From positions 1 to 46,643 of the forward strand of contig JAUXVJ010000019.1 in NCBI GenBank assembly GCA_030684515.1: a stretch of DNA of 46,643 nucleotides, in the 5' to 3' direction. Under the pieces are notes generated by a model. The model saw only the letters and a program-made list of their open reading frames with translations, was not told the origin of the DNA and searched no databases. This DNA is from Actinomycetota bacterium (GTDB lineage: Bacteria; Actinomycetota; Actinomycetes; S36-B12). This document shows positions 1-8,224 of the stretch, in pieces (position 1 is the stretch's first letter; each line of letters starts with the position of its first letter). Position numbers and translations under genes: made by a program.

Positions 1-48
1 CCGAAACTGCAACCCACCACTCGGCGCAGGAGTTCCGGGGTGGATGGT

Positions 49-64
49 ATACCCTAGGGGGTAT
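49..64 (+). promoter_or_regulatory. CsoR/CstR-like operator overlapping the rhodanese start
   Basis: The sequence ATACCCTAGGGGGTAT has inverted half-sites ATACCC and GGGTAT around a 4-base spacer. This matches the general form of operators bound by CsoR-family repressors (Cu-sensing CsoR, persulfide-sensing CstR). It contains a TANNNT hexamer (TACCCT, 50-55) that could be the -10 box, and its last bases run into the ATG at 63. A bound repressor would therefore cover both promoter and start codon. CstR sites classically control rhodanese-type genes, which fits the gene that follows. No CsoR/CstR gene is in the window. Confidence 0.7.
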
Positions 65-524
65 GCGTACCCGTGCCCTCGCCCTGTCCATCGCCGCCCT
101 CGCCACCATCGGCATCGGCCTTGCCGGCTGCTCCTCCAGTGAAGTCGGCAACGCCACTGGGTCGTCCGCCGTGCAGGGGCCCGCGGCACCAGTCGCGGTT
201 CCAAGCGCCCCAGAGAGAGTCGATGCCGCCCGGTTCGCCGAGGTCGTGGCCAGCCCCGGCGTGACGATCATCGACGTCCGCACGCCGGAGGAGTTCGCCG
301 CGGGACATATTCAGGGCGCGGTCAACTACAACGTCCAAGGCCCTGATTTTGGCAACCAGATCGGCGCGCTCGAGCCCGCTGGTACCTACGCGGTGTACTG
401 CCGCAGTGGCAACCGCTCACAGGCGGCTGTCGCCGTCATGTCCCAAGCCGGCATCACTGGCATCTACGAGCTCGAGAGCGGCATTGTGGGCTGGGAACAG
501 GCGGGACTGCCCACCGTCTCCTAG
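63..524 (+). CDS. Rhodanese-domain lipoprotein
   Basis: This is a 153-residue secreted lipoprotein with one rhodanese domain, so it probably carries or transfers sulfane sulfur at the outer face of the membrane. Residues 1-22 form a lipoprotein signal peptide ending in the lipobox LAGC, with Cys23 the lipidated residue. A Ser/Ala/Pro-rich linker follows. The rhodanese fold spans about 53-150, with the DVRTPEEF motif at 71-78 and the active-site loop CRSGNR starting at Cys113, so the catalytic Cys is present. The ATG at 63 has no Shine-Dalgarno and lies 7 nt after a TANNNT hexamer, so a leaderless mRNA is likely. The overlapping CsoR/CstR-like operator suggests induction by persulfide or copper. 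The physiological acceptor cannot be read from the sequence. Confidence 0.9.
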   Translation: MRTRALALSIAALATIGIGLAGCSSSEVGNATGSSAVQGPAAPVAVPSAPERVDAARFAEVVASPGVTIIDVRTPEEFAAGHIQGAVNYNVQGPDFGNQIGALEPAGTYAVYCRSGNRSQAAVAVMSQAGITGIYELESGIVGWEQAGLPTVS

Positions 525-586
525 CAGAGCGGGGGCTGTCATCAGGAGATCTCACGCGATACGCAAAGCCTGAGTCTGATGCGAAT

Positions 587-1681
587 TCATCGGGAGGCCT
601 CCGCCCTGATCACCACCAGTCGGTCCCCGCGCTGCAGGACGTCGAGTTGCTCTTCGAAGCGAAATACCCGACCCGAGCGCACGACCGCGAGTACGAGCTG
701 GCCACTCTCATCAAGCCGGGAAGGCGAAATGCCCAACTCTTCGCGCGTGATGTCACGTTCAACAATATTGAGTCCACGCGTGGCGTCAAGCAGGTCCTCC
801 ATGATCTCTCCAGCAACAGGCGAGACCAGCGAGAGACCCATGAGATGCCCGGCCGACTCAGCCGTAGGGATCACGATGTTCGCTCCCGACTGGCGCAGGA
901 TCTCAGCGTTCACCGACTCGCGGGCAGCCACAACGATGGTGGCATCCGGCGCCAGCCGCCTGGCGGTGAGCGTCACAAGCACCGAGGCATCGTCTTCATC
1001 AATGGCAATGACGACGCGCGCGGCTCTACTGATCTCGGCGTCCTTGAGTACCTCTTCTCGCCTGGCATCCCCGACCACGCCGACATATCCCAAACGTGCG
1101 GCCTCCTCAGCTGCTGCGTGATCACTCGTGACGACAACGATGCTGCCAGCAGCATTACCGCTGTCGACGATGGTGCGAGCCGCCGAACGGCCCTTCACGC
1201 CGAAGCCGACGATGATTGTGTGGTTCTCCACGTGCTTCCTCCATCGATTGGACCGCCATTCATGGCGCGTGCGCTGGGTGAGGACCTCGATAGTCGTGCC
1301 AACCAGCACGATGAGGAACAGGAACCTCAGCGGGGTGATGATCATGATGTTGGCAAGGCGCGACGAGTCGCACACCGGAACGATGTCGCCGTAGCCGGTT
1401 GTGGAGAGCGAGACTGTGGCGTAGTAGAGCGAGTCGAGAAGGCTCGCCGTGCCAGTGACCCCGCGATCTGCGTAGCAGTCCCTCTCCACGTACACGAGCA
1501 AAGTCGTGATGACGATCGCACTGAATGCGAGCAGCAGGCGGACAGCGATGTTGCGCACCGGGCTCAAACGGCCGCTGGCAAAGAGCAGTCGGTTGCCCAA
1601 CGTGCCAGTCGAGCCATCGTCAGCGGCATTGCGAGCGGGACGCCGCACGGGAGGCATGAACCGACTATCCCATCCCTTCAT
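587..1681 (-). CDS. Potassium channel protein with RCK/TrkA-N domain
   Basis: This 364-residue protein is a two-helix K+ channel subunit fused to a cytoplasmic regulatory domain. A first membrane helix lies at about 46-66. The pore loop carries the K+ selectivity filter TTGYGD at 94-99, and a second helix lies at about 109-130. From about residue 150 a Rossmann-type RCK (TrkA-N) domain begins with the nucleotide-binding motif GFGVKG, and a TrkA-C-like segment closes the protein. The architecture matches the MthK/Kch group, in which ligand binding to the RCK domain gates the pore. Start choice is uncertain: neither the ATG at 1681 nor the in-frame ATG at 1657 (residue 9) has a convincing ribosome binding site. 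It converges on the rhodanese gene, 62 bp away. Confidence 0.9.
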   Translation of the reverse strand: MKGWDSRFMPPVRRPARNAADDGSTGTLGNRLLFASGRLSPVRNIAVRLLLAFSAIVITTLLVYVERDCYADRGVTGTASLLDSLYYATVSLSTTGYGDIVPVCDSSRLANIMIITPLRFLFLIVLVGTTIEVLTQRTRHEWRSNRWRKHVENHTIIVGFGVKGRSAARTIVDSGNAAGSIVVVTSDHAAAEEAARLGYVGVVGDARREEVLKDAEISRAARVVIAIDEDDASVLVTLTARRLAPDATIVVAARESVNAEILRQSGANIVIPTAESAGHLMGLSLVSPVAGEIMEDLLDATRGLNIVERDITREELGISPSRLDESGQLVLAVVRSGRVFRFEEQLDVLQRGDRLVVIRAEASR

Positions 1682-1930
1682 GTGGGCTCATGTATCCGAG
1701 CACGATGTCGCAATTCTTCTTGGCACTCTTCACTGCTGAGAGGGCCAAACCACAGAGGATCGACGTGCCCTGGTCAGTGGATCAGCAGGCCACTTCAGGG
1801 AACGTGGAAAATGCTGCGTAGCGTGTTCACAGCGCATGACTATGGACATGAGTCCGATGGCTCATCCCGCCAGCTCTTGCACCAGCTTGCATCTAGCATC
1901 AGTTCACGCACATCAGGCCAAGGAGGCCCC

Positions 1931-2131
1931 ATGCCCGACTCCCCAGATGTATTTGGCCCGGGTGACGACATCACTCTTGGCACGCACCCCGTCTCCCCGA
2001 AGGGCACGCTCATGAATATCGTGCCCGGGACAAACCCGCCTATTTGGAACGTGAAGATGCAGGACGGCAGCATCCTGTCGGTCTATGAAGGAGCACTCAC
2101 GCTGAAGCAGAAGGCTCGCGGCAAGGAATAG
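1931..2131 (+). CDS. Small conserved-looking protein, 66 aa
   Basis: This is a short ORF with a perfect AGGAGG at 1921-1926 placed 4 nt before its ATG, which is the main reason to call it real. The 66-residue product has no signal peptide or membrane helix. It is rich in Gly and Pro, with a pattern of glycine turns and short beta strands (GDDITLG, GTLMNIVPG, WNVKMQDGS, a C-terminal EGALTLK) that resembles an SH3-like or KOW-like small barrel. That fold is inference only. The reading frame stays open far upstream across the opposite-strand channel gene, but that part is a shadow. The 249 bases before it (1682-1930) hold no other gene that I can see. Function unknown. Confidence 0.6.
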   Translation: MPDSPDVFGPGDDITLGTHPVSPKGTLMNIVPGTNPPIWNVKMQDGSILSVYEGALTLKQKARGKE

Positions 2132-2160
2132 CTGACAATCTGCTCAGTGGACGCGTGCTG

Positions 2161-2739
2161 TCAGGCGGCTAGTGGCTTGAGTTGCGCAGCTCCGAAGGAC
2201 ACTGAGAATCGGTCGCACCAGATCGACACGCTCGTCAGTTCGGACAAGTCTGCCTTGGCCGGAATCCGGTAATTCTGGCTGCCCTTGTTTCCCTTGAGCG
2301 CTCCGAGGTCAACATATGCGCCATCGTCGAACACCAACCAGCCGCTTGGGCCCTGGATAACCGGGGCATCGGTGAGCCAGACCTTCAGGTCCGGACCATT
2401 GCTGGTGTCCAGGTTTTCGATGCGCAGGACTCGCGAGCCGTCGGGCAGCCCGATCACCTTGGCAACTCCCGACGTTCCATGCTCATGGCTGATGAAGGTG
2501 CCACTGGCCAGCACCTTGGCTGCTGGCTTGGCGGGAGGCGCAGAACGTGACGGCTCAGGCGTGGGCGATGCCGTGGCGGGCGCGATCGCCGGTGCGCTGG
2601 CTGCAAGCGGCGAGGCCTCATTGACCGTCGTATTGGTGAAAAGCTTCCAGGGCTGAAAGAGGTACATGCCCACTGACAACACCAGCACCGCGACGAGTGC
2701 TGTCGGAATCACGACCGCAGGGCGGAGCAGAGCCTTCAT
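2161..2739 (-). CDS. Membrane-anchored DM13-domain protein
   Basis: This is a 192-residue protein with a single N-terminal membrane helix (about 8-30), a Pro/Ala/Ser-rich linker (about 43-75), and a DM13 domain at about 80-190. DM13 hallmarks are plain: ASGTFISHEHGTSG, NGPDLKVWL, a YVDLGALKGNKGSQNY stretch, and IWCDRFSVSFGAA near the end, including the conserved Trp-Cys. DM13 domains are proposed to act in extracytoplasmic redox or electron transfer through that cysteine. The role here is inferred from the domain alone. GAGGAG on the minus strand lies 5 nt before the ATG and supports the start. It converges on the 66-residue gene and is transcribed divergently from the GGDEF-like gene. The 208-base divergent gap holds only promoter-like AT-richer patches. 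Confidence 0.85.
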   Translation of the reverse strand: MKALLRPAVVIPTALVAVLVLSVGMYLFQPWKLFTNTTVNEASPLAASAPAIAPATASPTPEPSRSAPPAKPAAKVLASGTFISHEHGTSGVAKVIGLPDGSRVLRIENLDTSNGPDLKVWLTDAPVIQGPSGWLVFDDGAYVDLGALKGNKGSQNYRIPAKADLSELTSVSIWCDRFSVSFGAAQLKPLAA

Positions 2740-2947
2740 ATGAACTCCTCAGGTGCGGGCATAGGTGCAGGCTGTGCTTCCAACAAGGCCTTGGACGCGC
2801 AATTCACCCACGGGGTTCCTAGGTCATGGATGATCCCGCTTTCTCCCCATCGATGACCGCCTATACCCAAGTGCGCCGGTTTGCGATGAATCTGGCGGCA
2901 CTTTGACCCTGGCAGCGAGGCCGGTGATAAACCTTTACTCTGGGGGC

Positions 2948-4402
2948 GTGAGCAAGCTTTCGGGGGAACCAAGACTCTCACCACAGTGGTGGGCGATGCT
3001 GGCTGGCAGTGCCATCGTGCTGGTGGCAATAGCTGTGCTTCCCGTGGACTCAATCGAGCGTTCCATGGTGGCCCGTGGCGCCGGGCTGCTCGCGAGCCTG
3101 ATCTTCGTGCTCACCTTTCTTGGACTGCCAAAGAGTGTTCGATCAGTGTGGTTCTGGCTTGGCGGATTCCTGATCCTCACGGCAATTGGCGACGTCATCT
3201 ACGACTATCAGGTACTGATACTCAAGGTCTCCGCATTTCCTGGTACGGCAGATCTCTTCTACCTCGTCAGTTATGTCTTTGCAATCACCGGACTCTTCAT
3301 CCTCGCGCGGAAGCTGAATCCAGGTGCCGATCTGTCAGCTTGGATCGATATTTCGATCATGGTCGTGGCTGCTGCCGGCATTGTTGGAGCATTCGTCATT
3401 GCCCCGGTGTGGAGCTCCATTGAGCAGTGGGACTTGACCACCGTGCTCTCACTCTTGTATCCACTGCTGGATCTCGTGCTGTTGGCCGCCCTCGTCCGAG
3501 TGCTCATGCTTCCGCATGCGCGCAGCACAGCGATCACCCTGCTCGCAGCTTCAATGGGACTGTTTCTGGCCTACGACCTGATCTACAACAACCAGCTCCT
3601 CGCCGCCGTTTGGACGCCTGTCAGCTCGATGGAGGTGCTGTGGACTGCCGCCATGCTGTGCATTCCACTCGCTGCACTGTCGCCTGGAGCGCGGCAATTC
3701 GAACCTCTTGACCCATCCGAATCAGGAGCAATCTCAACCACAAGGCAACTCATCGTCGGCATCAGCGTGATGGCGGTGCCAGCGATCGTCCTGCTCGAAC
3801 TGTTCATCACTGGCTCCGTCATTCTTCGATGGCTCGTCCCGGTGATTCTTATTCTGCTGGCACTGGTTCTCGTGCGTGTGCATTTGCTGCTGCGAGCCTC
3901 GCAACTCCAAGCTGCCAAGCTGGCTGAATACCGCAGCAAGGATTTCCTCACTGGACTGCCAAGTCAGCAAACGTGGGATGAGCAGCTCCAGACGAATGTG
4001 ACGAACGCTCGCTTGGCTGACGGCGTGCTCACCATCGCGATTCTTGATATTGACAATGCCGAGCAACTTCGAACAGCAAGAGGCCAGCACGTCAGCGACC
4101 TGCTGCTGGTGTCCGCGACTATCGCCTGGCTCGAAGAGCTCACCGCCAACGATGTGCTCGCTCGCTATGGACCTGACGGATTCGCCCTGATGGTTCAGCG
4201 CGAATCGATGAAGGAAACCCAGGAAACACTTCGTCGCGTGGTACGAGCTACTCCCGAAGGTCTTTCCGTTTCCTCTGGAGCTGCGCTTCTGCGCGGAGAC
4301 CAGGATCCTGTCGAGGCGCAACTGCGAGCAGCAAGTGCCATGCAGGCATCGCGATCCACAAGAAGAGATCTATTGGAACTCGAGCTCGACATCACCAGCT
4401 GA
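2948..4402 (+). CDS. Ten-helix membrane protein with degenerate GGDEF domain
   Basis: This 484-residue protein has about ten hydrophobic helices (residues ~13-320) followed by a GGDEF-like domain (~330-480). The domain opens with a recognisable DFLTGLPSQQTW element and an ILDIDN strand, but the signature loop reads GPDGF at about 408-412 instead of GGDEF, so the catalytic Glu is lost. It therefore probably cannot make c-di-GMP and may bind nucleotide or act as a signalling scaffold. The N-terminal part looks like a multi-helix sensor of unknown ligand. The GTG at 2948 was chosen because the hydrophilic N-terminus begins there. A TTG at 2903 is also in frame. TACTCT ends 6 nt before the GTG and no usable Shine-Dalgarno is present, so a leaderless start is possible. 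Confidence 0.8.
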   Translation: MSKLSGEPRLSPQWWAMLAGSAIVLVAIAVLPVDSIERSMVARGAGLLASLIFVLTFLGLPKSVRSVWFWLGGFLILTAIGDVIYDYQVLILKVSAFPGTADLFYLVSYVFAITGLFILARKLNPGADLSAWIDISIMVVAAAGIVGAFVIAPVWSSIEQWDLTTVLSLLYPLLDLVLLAALVRVLMLPHARSTAITLLAASMGLFLAYDLIYNNQLLAAVWTPVSSMEVLWTAAMLCIPLAALSPGARQFEPLDPSESGAISTTRQLIVGISVMAVPAIVLLELFITGSVILRWLVPVILILLALVLVRVHLLLRASQLQAAKLAEYRSKDFLTGLPSQQTWDEQLQTNVTNARLADGVLTIAILDIDNAEQLRTARGQHVSDLLLVSATIAWLEELTANDVLARYGPDGFALMVQRESMKETQETLRRVVRATPEGLSVSSGAALLRGDQDPVEAQLRAASAMQASRSTRRDLLELELDITS

Positions 4403-4407
4403 ACGTC

Positions 4408-6441
4408 TCAATTCGCGGCGAGAGCTCTCCTGAACAGCGGCACCAACTGCTTGCTGGCACCGATGGAGATGTGCCCGTCATCGCGATACAAGTACAGATC
4501 GCCCAACTGCGTTGTGCATTGATCCTGCGGGCAGAAGTACATGCGGGGTTCCACGACTTTGGCTCCCGTGGCTGCGGCCGCAGCCGCAATCCCCGCGCGA
4601 GCCGCCTTTTGGTTTGCATCCGCAAAAGCCAGTGGCATCACTGACTTCAGGTTCGACCCACTTGCAAGTTCAATGGCAGAGAACTGGTGCGGATCAGAGG
4701 CATAGGGCTCAGCGAAGTACGGCACGTCCTGCGCAAGAATCACGCGATGACCTGTCTCCTGTAGCTGCCGGACAGTCGATTCCAGACCGGCAAGAAGAAC
4801 TGCGCCCTTCGCCTCGCGCTGATTGGTCATCGAATCGGTCGTCGAACCCGCAGAGAACACCTTTGAATTCCAATAGACACTGGAACTTGACAGCACGACA
4901 TCACCAGGTGCTTGGTCCTTGAGCCAAGTGAGAGTCTTCTGAACGAATTGACGGCACTTGGATTTGGGAGCCGCAGACGAACGGAAATGGACGTCAATGA
5001 ACGGGCAGGCATTTGCTGTGGCGATGGTAAGAGGTCGACCACTTGACTGCGCTGCTCCAATGACCGCCTCGCTCAAATGATCGGCGTGTGAATCACCGAT
5101 CAAGTACACCGGCGCTCCCTTTGCGTCAGCGTTCCACAGACAGGCATTTGGTCTGAGTTCGCTCGGCGCAATGGACTTGTTGCAGCCAGCCGCGTTGCCA
5201 GCGTGCATGGGTGAGACGGCAGCGACGAAGTTCTGCACACGCGGGTTCCAAAACCCATTCTCCGCAGCCGACCACAGAGCAAAAGCAAGGACGATAGGGG
5301 GCACCATGGTGAAGGCAACAAGTCGAGCCATGCGTGGCTTGCTGACATCGCGGAGACCTCTGATGGGCTGCTCGAGCCAGTTGTACGACGCAATGGATGG
5401 CAGCAACGATGCAACTGCAGCAATGAAGGCGATCCCCGGAGTGCTGGGCCACAGCATCAAGGCGAAGACGATGAACGGCCAATGCCACAGATACCAGGAG
5501 TACGAAATGTTTCCCACTGCCACAAATGGCGATCGCCCAAGGAATCGACTCACCGCGTTGTCTCCCTGCATGCCGCACGCAAGAAGAAGCAAGGTGCTCA
5601 CGACAGGCAGAATCGTCCATGGCCCTGGCCACACGGTCTGTTCGTCAACTAATGCAAGTGAGATAACCAAACCGATCACGCCGGCGAAGCCGAGGATCAA
5701 CGCAGTGACGCGGGAGAGGCGGATCTCCACCTTGCTGGCCGCCAGTGCGAGCAAGGCACCGACTGCGAACTCCCACGCTCGACTTGCCGGGCCGTAGAAG
5801 CCGCTGACCCAACTTGGCATGAGTGGAATCTGATAGCCCTGAGCCTCCAGCATGGCAATGGCGAACGAAAGCACGGCCACCAGCCCAACCAAGGCAGCTG
5901 GAATCCAACGAGCGTTGGCTCTCTTGGCAAGCTTCCAACCGATGAACAACAAGAGCGGGAAAATCTAGTAGAACTGCTCTTCAACGGACAACGACCAGGT
6001 GTTCAGCAATGGGTTCGAAGCTGCGGGTGCATCGAAATAGCCACCTGTGGTCTTTGCGATCACCACGTTCGCGGTGAGCAGTAGAGCGCCGATCCCGGTC
6101 TGGGCCGCAATCTGCTGATCGCCCATCGGCGACTGAATGAGCGCGGAGACCACGACGACGACGCCAACCAGCAGCGCCAGCGCTGGCGTGAGGCGGCGAA
6201 AGCGCCGCGCATAGAACGTTGAGAACTTCACACTCTGCGTCCGCACCCATTCGCGTGCGAGCATGGCTGTGATGACAAATCCAGATATGACGAAGAAGAC
6301 GTCCACGCCGAGGAATCCACCTGGAAGGGGCAGGCCAGCATGGAAGGCAACCACAAATCCAACGGCGAGCGCCCTTAGGCCTTGAATATCCTCACGGCGG
6401 TTCTCGCGCGTATTCGAAGATGGCAGGGCCTGCGGCGTCAT
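4408..6441 (-). pseudogene. OafA-type acyltransferase-SGNH gene interrupted by an amber codon
   Basis: Read through the stop, this encodes 677 residues: an acyltransferase-3 membrane domain (about 1-380) and a C-terminal SGNH hydrolase-like domain (about 440-675). Such proteins O-acetylate surface polysaccharides or peptidoglycan. The conserved His of the acyltransferase (His34) and the SGNH blocks (GDSH near 449-452, and DDGHIS near the C-terminus) are present. The reading frame is open except for one TAG at 5965-5967 (codon 159), inside the conserved WSLSVEEQFY-x-IFP segment, where relatives usually carry Leu or Trp. A single base change from TTG or TGG would explain it. GGAGGA lies 4 nt before the ATG at 6441. 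It is either a very recent pseudogene, an assembly error, or a read-through gene. The downstream part alone (from 5952) would lack the first membrane helices. Confidence 0.8.
5965..5967 (-). other. In-frame TAG inside the acyltransferase gene
   Basis: On the minus strand the codons run Glu-Glu-Gln-Phe-Tyr-TAG-Ile-Phe-Pro, and the frame continues without interruption on both sides. The flanks are family-typical, so this is a nonsense change within one gene and not a boundary between two genes. Confidence 0.9.
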
Positions 6442-6598
6442 TCATTCCTCCAACAGCCCGTCAGCCCCACATTCGAGCCACAGTCTATGACTGACACAGA
6501 TGTGACGAGCGCGACAGCGAGTCGTGTGCGGCTGGGGACATCGCAGCCTTGACGTATTCTGGACGACCGGCCACTTGGCCCATCCCGTCCACACTTTC

Positions 6599-6613
6599 AG
6601 GAGCAGAGTCTTG
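6599..6613 (+). promoter_or_regulatory. Ribosome binding site deciding the TTG start of the sulfatase
   Basis: AGGAG at 6599-6603 lies 7 nt before a TTG at 6611. This supports TTG as the start, over codons further upstream that would add a non-conserved extension, and places the signal-peptide-like helix close to the N-terminus. Confidence 0.65.
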
Positions 6614-8224
6614 ACCGAGGTCCACGGCCGAAAGCGAGTCGAGGTCACGACGGCTGCGCTCACCACCGTGGGCGTGATCATGGCGGTCTTCGCGCTGCTC
6701 ATGGTCGGACTCTCCAATTCGGCACGAGCAGGTGAGGCACTGCCAGGTGAGAGCCCGGCAACACCAGCTGTTTCAGACTCACCCGCTCCAACGGCAACAC
6801 CCGAACCCACAACCATCGGATCGACATCAGACATCAAGAACGTGGTCCTGCTGCTTGCCGATGACTTGGACTGGACGGTCTTCGACCAGGTCCCGCGACT
6901 CGCAGCATTGAAAGAATCCGGAACAACTCTCACGAACTTCGTCGTGACCAATTCGCTGTGCTGTCCATCGCGCACCTCGTTCATGCGCGGCCAATTCGTG
7001 CATAACCACCGCGTGATCTCCAATGTGCCGCAGACCGGCGGCGGGTGGCAGAAGTTCTACGCACGCGATCTGCAGAACGATTGCCTGCCGACGTGGCTGC
7101 AGAAGTCGGGGGTCAAGACCTCGCTATTCGGCAAGTACCTCAACGGCTTTCCGCTCAATGCTCCAACTGAGAACTACATCCCCCCGGGCTGGGACTACTT
7201 CGAGACATCAACATCAAGGAATCAAGCCTACGAGGGCTACAACTACACCCTCAACGTCAATGGCACCTTGGAGAAATACGGATCAGGGCCGAGTGATTTC
7301 TTGAACGACGTACTGACTTTGGATGCGGCGCAGCACCTTTCGACCTTGCAATCACCGTTCTTCATGGAGTTTGCAAGCTACAACCCGCACACGCCCTTTC
7401 CGGTGGCACCGCAGAACGCTCAAACCCATCTCACCGGCGTTCAACCGCGAGTACCTTCCTTCAACACCAAGGGCACGGATGAGGTGAGCTGGCTGAAGGC
7501 CCAGCCCACTCTCTCCTCCAGGCAGGTGGCCAATCTCGACGAGTTGTGGCGCAAGCGATTGCGTTCTGCGGAGTCTGTAGCCGACTCATATGACGCTCTG
7601 CGCGCACAGCTGAAAGCCTCCGGTCATCTTGACAACACGTTGATCATCGTCGCCTCCGACAACGGATATCACGCAGTCGTGCATCGACTTCCCACCGGCA
7701 AGCAGTCCGCCTTCCGCGAGGACGCGGTCGTGCCTGCCATCTTCATCGGCCCGGGCATCGCCCAAGGAGCAACCATCAGCAAAACCACTTCAATGGTGGA
7801 TCTGGGACCCACGATCACTGAGATCTTCAAGGCAGACACTCCCAGCTACGTGGACGGTCGCAGTTTGATGCCGCTGCTGAATGGCCAGACTGATGTGCCT
7901 TGGCGCACTGCCACGCTGACAGAGAGTCTGGCGCGTACCAAACCAAGCGATCCTGACTATTCACGCATTGTTGCGCCGAATTTTCACGCGCTGCGCAGCG
8001 AGCAATGGCTCTACGTTGAATACGTGAACACGGACGTCGAGTTGTACGACCTGCGCACAGATCCCTATGAAATGAACAACGTTGTGCGCACAACGAATCC
8101 GGCAATCCTCGCTCAACTGCGCGCACAGCTGGAGGCAATGAAGCGCTGCAGCGGTGAGAGCTGCCGCACTGCCGACAGCATGCCCAACGGGACGATCAGC
8201 GGGCCAGCATTACTCGTTCAATGA
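6611..8224 (+). CDS. Secreted sulfatase
   Basis: This is a 537-residue type I sulfatase, most like N-acetylglucosamine-6-sulfatase-type enzymes, which remove sulfate esters from glycans. A hydrophobic helix at about 13-36 acts as a signal peptide or anchor, and a Pro/Thr-rich linker follows. The metal-binding DD pair sits in the VVLLLADDLDW segment, and the formylglycine site reads CPSR with Cys118 as the residue to be converted. The conserved GKYLNG and PHTPF elements are present, and a later DNG motif (SDNGYH) completes the metal site. Conversion of Cys118 needs a formylglycine-generating enzyme, not seen here. The start is TTG with AGGAG 7 nt upstream. Its 3' end overlaps the convergent GT2-TagF gene by 29 bp. 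Next to a sulfotransferase, it may edit sulfate on a surface polymer. Confidence 0.9.
   Translation: MTEVHGRKRVEVTTAALTTVGVIMAVFALLMVGLSNSARAGEALPGESPATPAVSDSPAPTATPEPTTIGSTSDIKNVVLLLADDLDWTVFDQVPRLAALKESGTTLTNFVVTNSLCCPSRTSFMRGQFVHNHRVISNVPQTGGGWQKFYARDLQNDCLPTWLQKSGVKTSLFGKYLNGFPLNAPTENYIPPGWDYFETSTSRNQAYEGYNYTLNVNGTLEKYGSGPSDFLNDVLTLDAAQHLSTLQSPFFMEFASYNPHTPFPVAPQNAQTHLTGVQPRVPSFNTKGTDEVSWLKAQPTLSSRQVANLDELWRKRLRSAESVADSYDALRAQLKASGHLDNTLIIVASDNGYHAVVHRLPTGKQSAFREDAVVPAIFIGPGIAQGATISKTTSMVDLGPTITEIFKADTPSYVDGRSLMPLLNGQTDVPWRTATLTESLARTKPSDPDYSRIVAPNFHALRSEQWLYVEYVNTDVELYDLRTDPYEMNNVVRTTNPAILAQLRAQLEAMKRCSGESCRTADSMPNGTISGPALLVQ

Noticed and set aside
647-1930. Long plus-strand open frame upstream of the 66-residue gene
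   Set aside because: It lies opposite the clear K+ channel gene, has no start with a ribosome binding site, and shows no domain. Only the part from 1931 has support.
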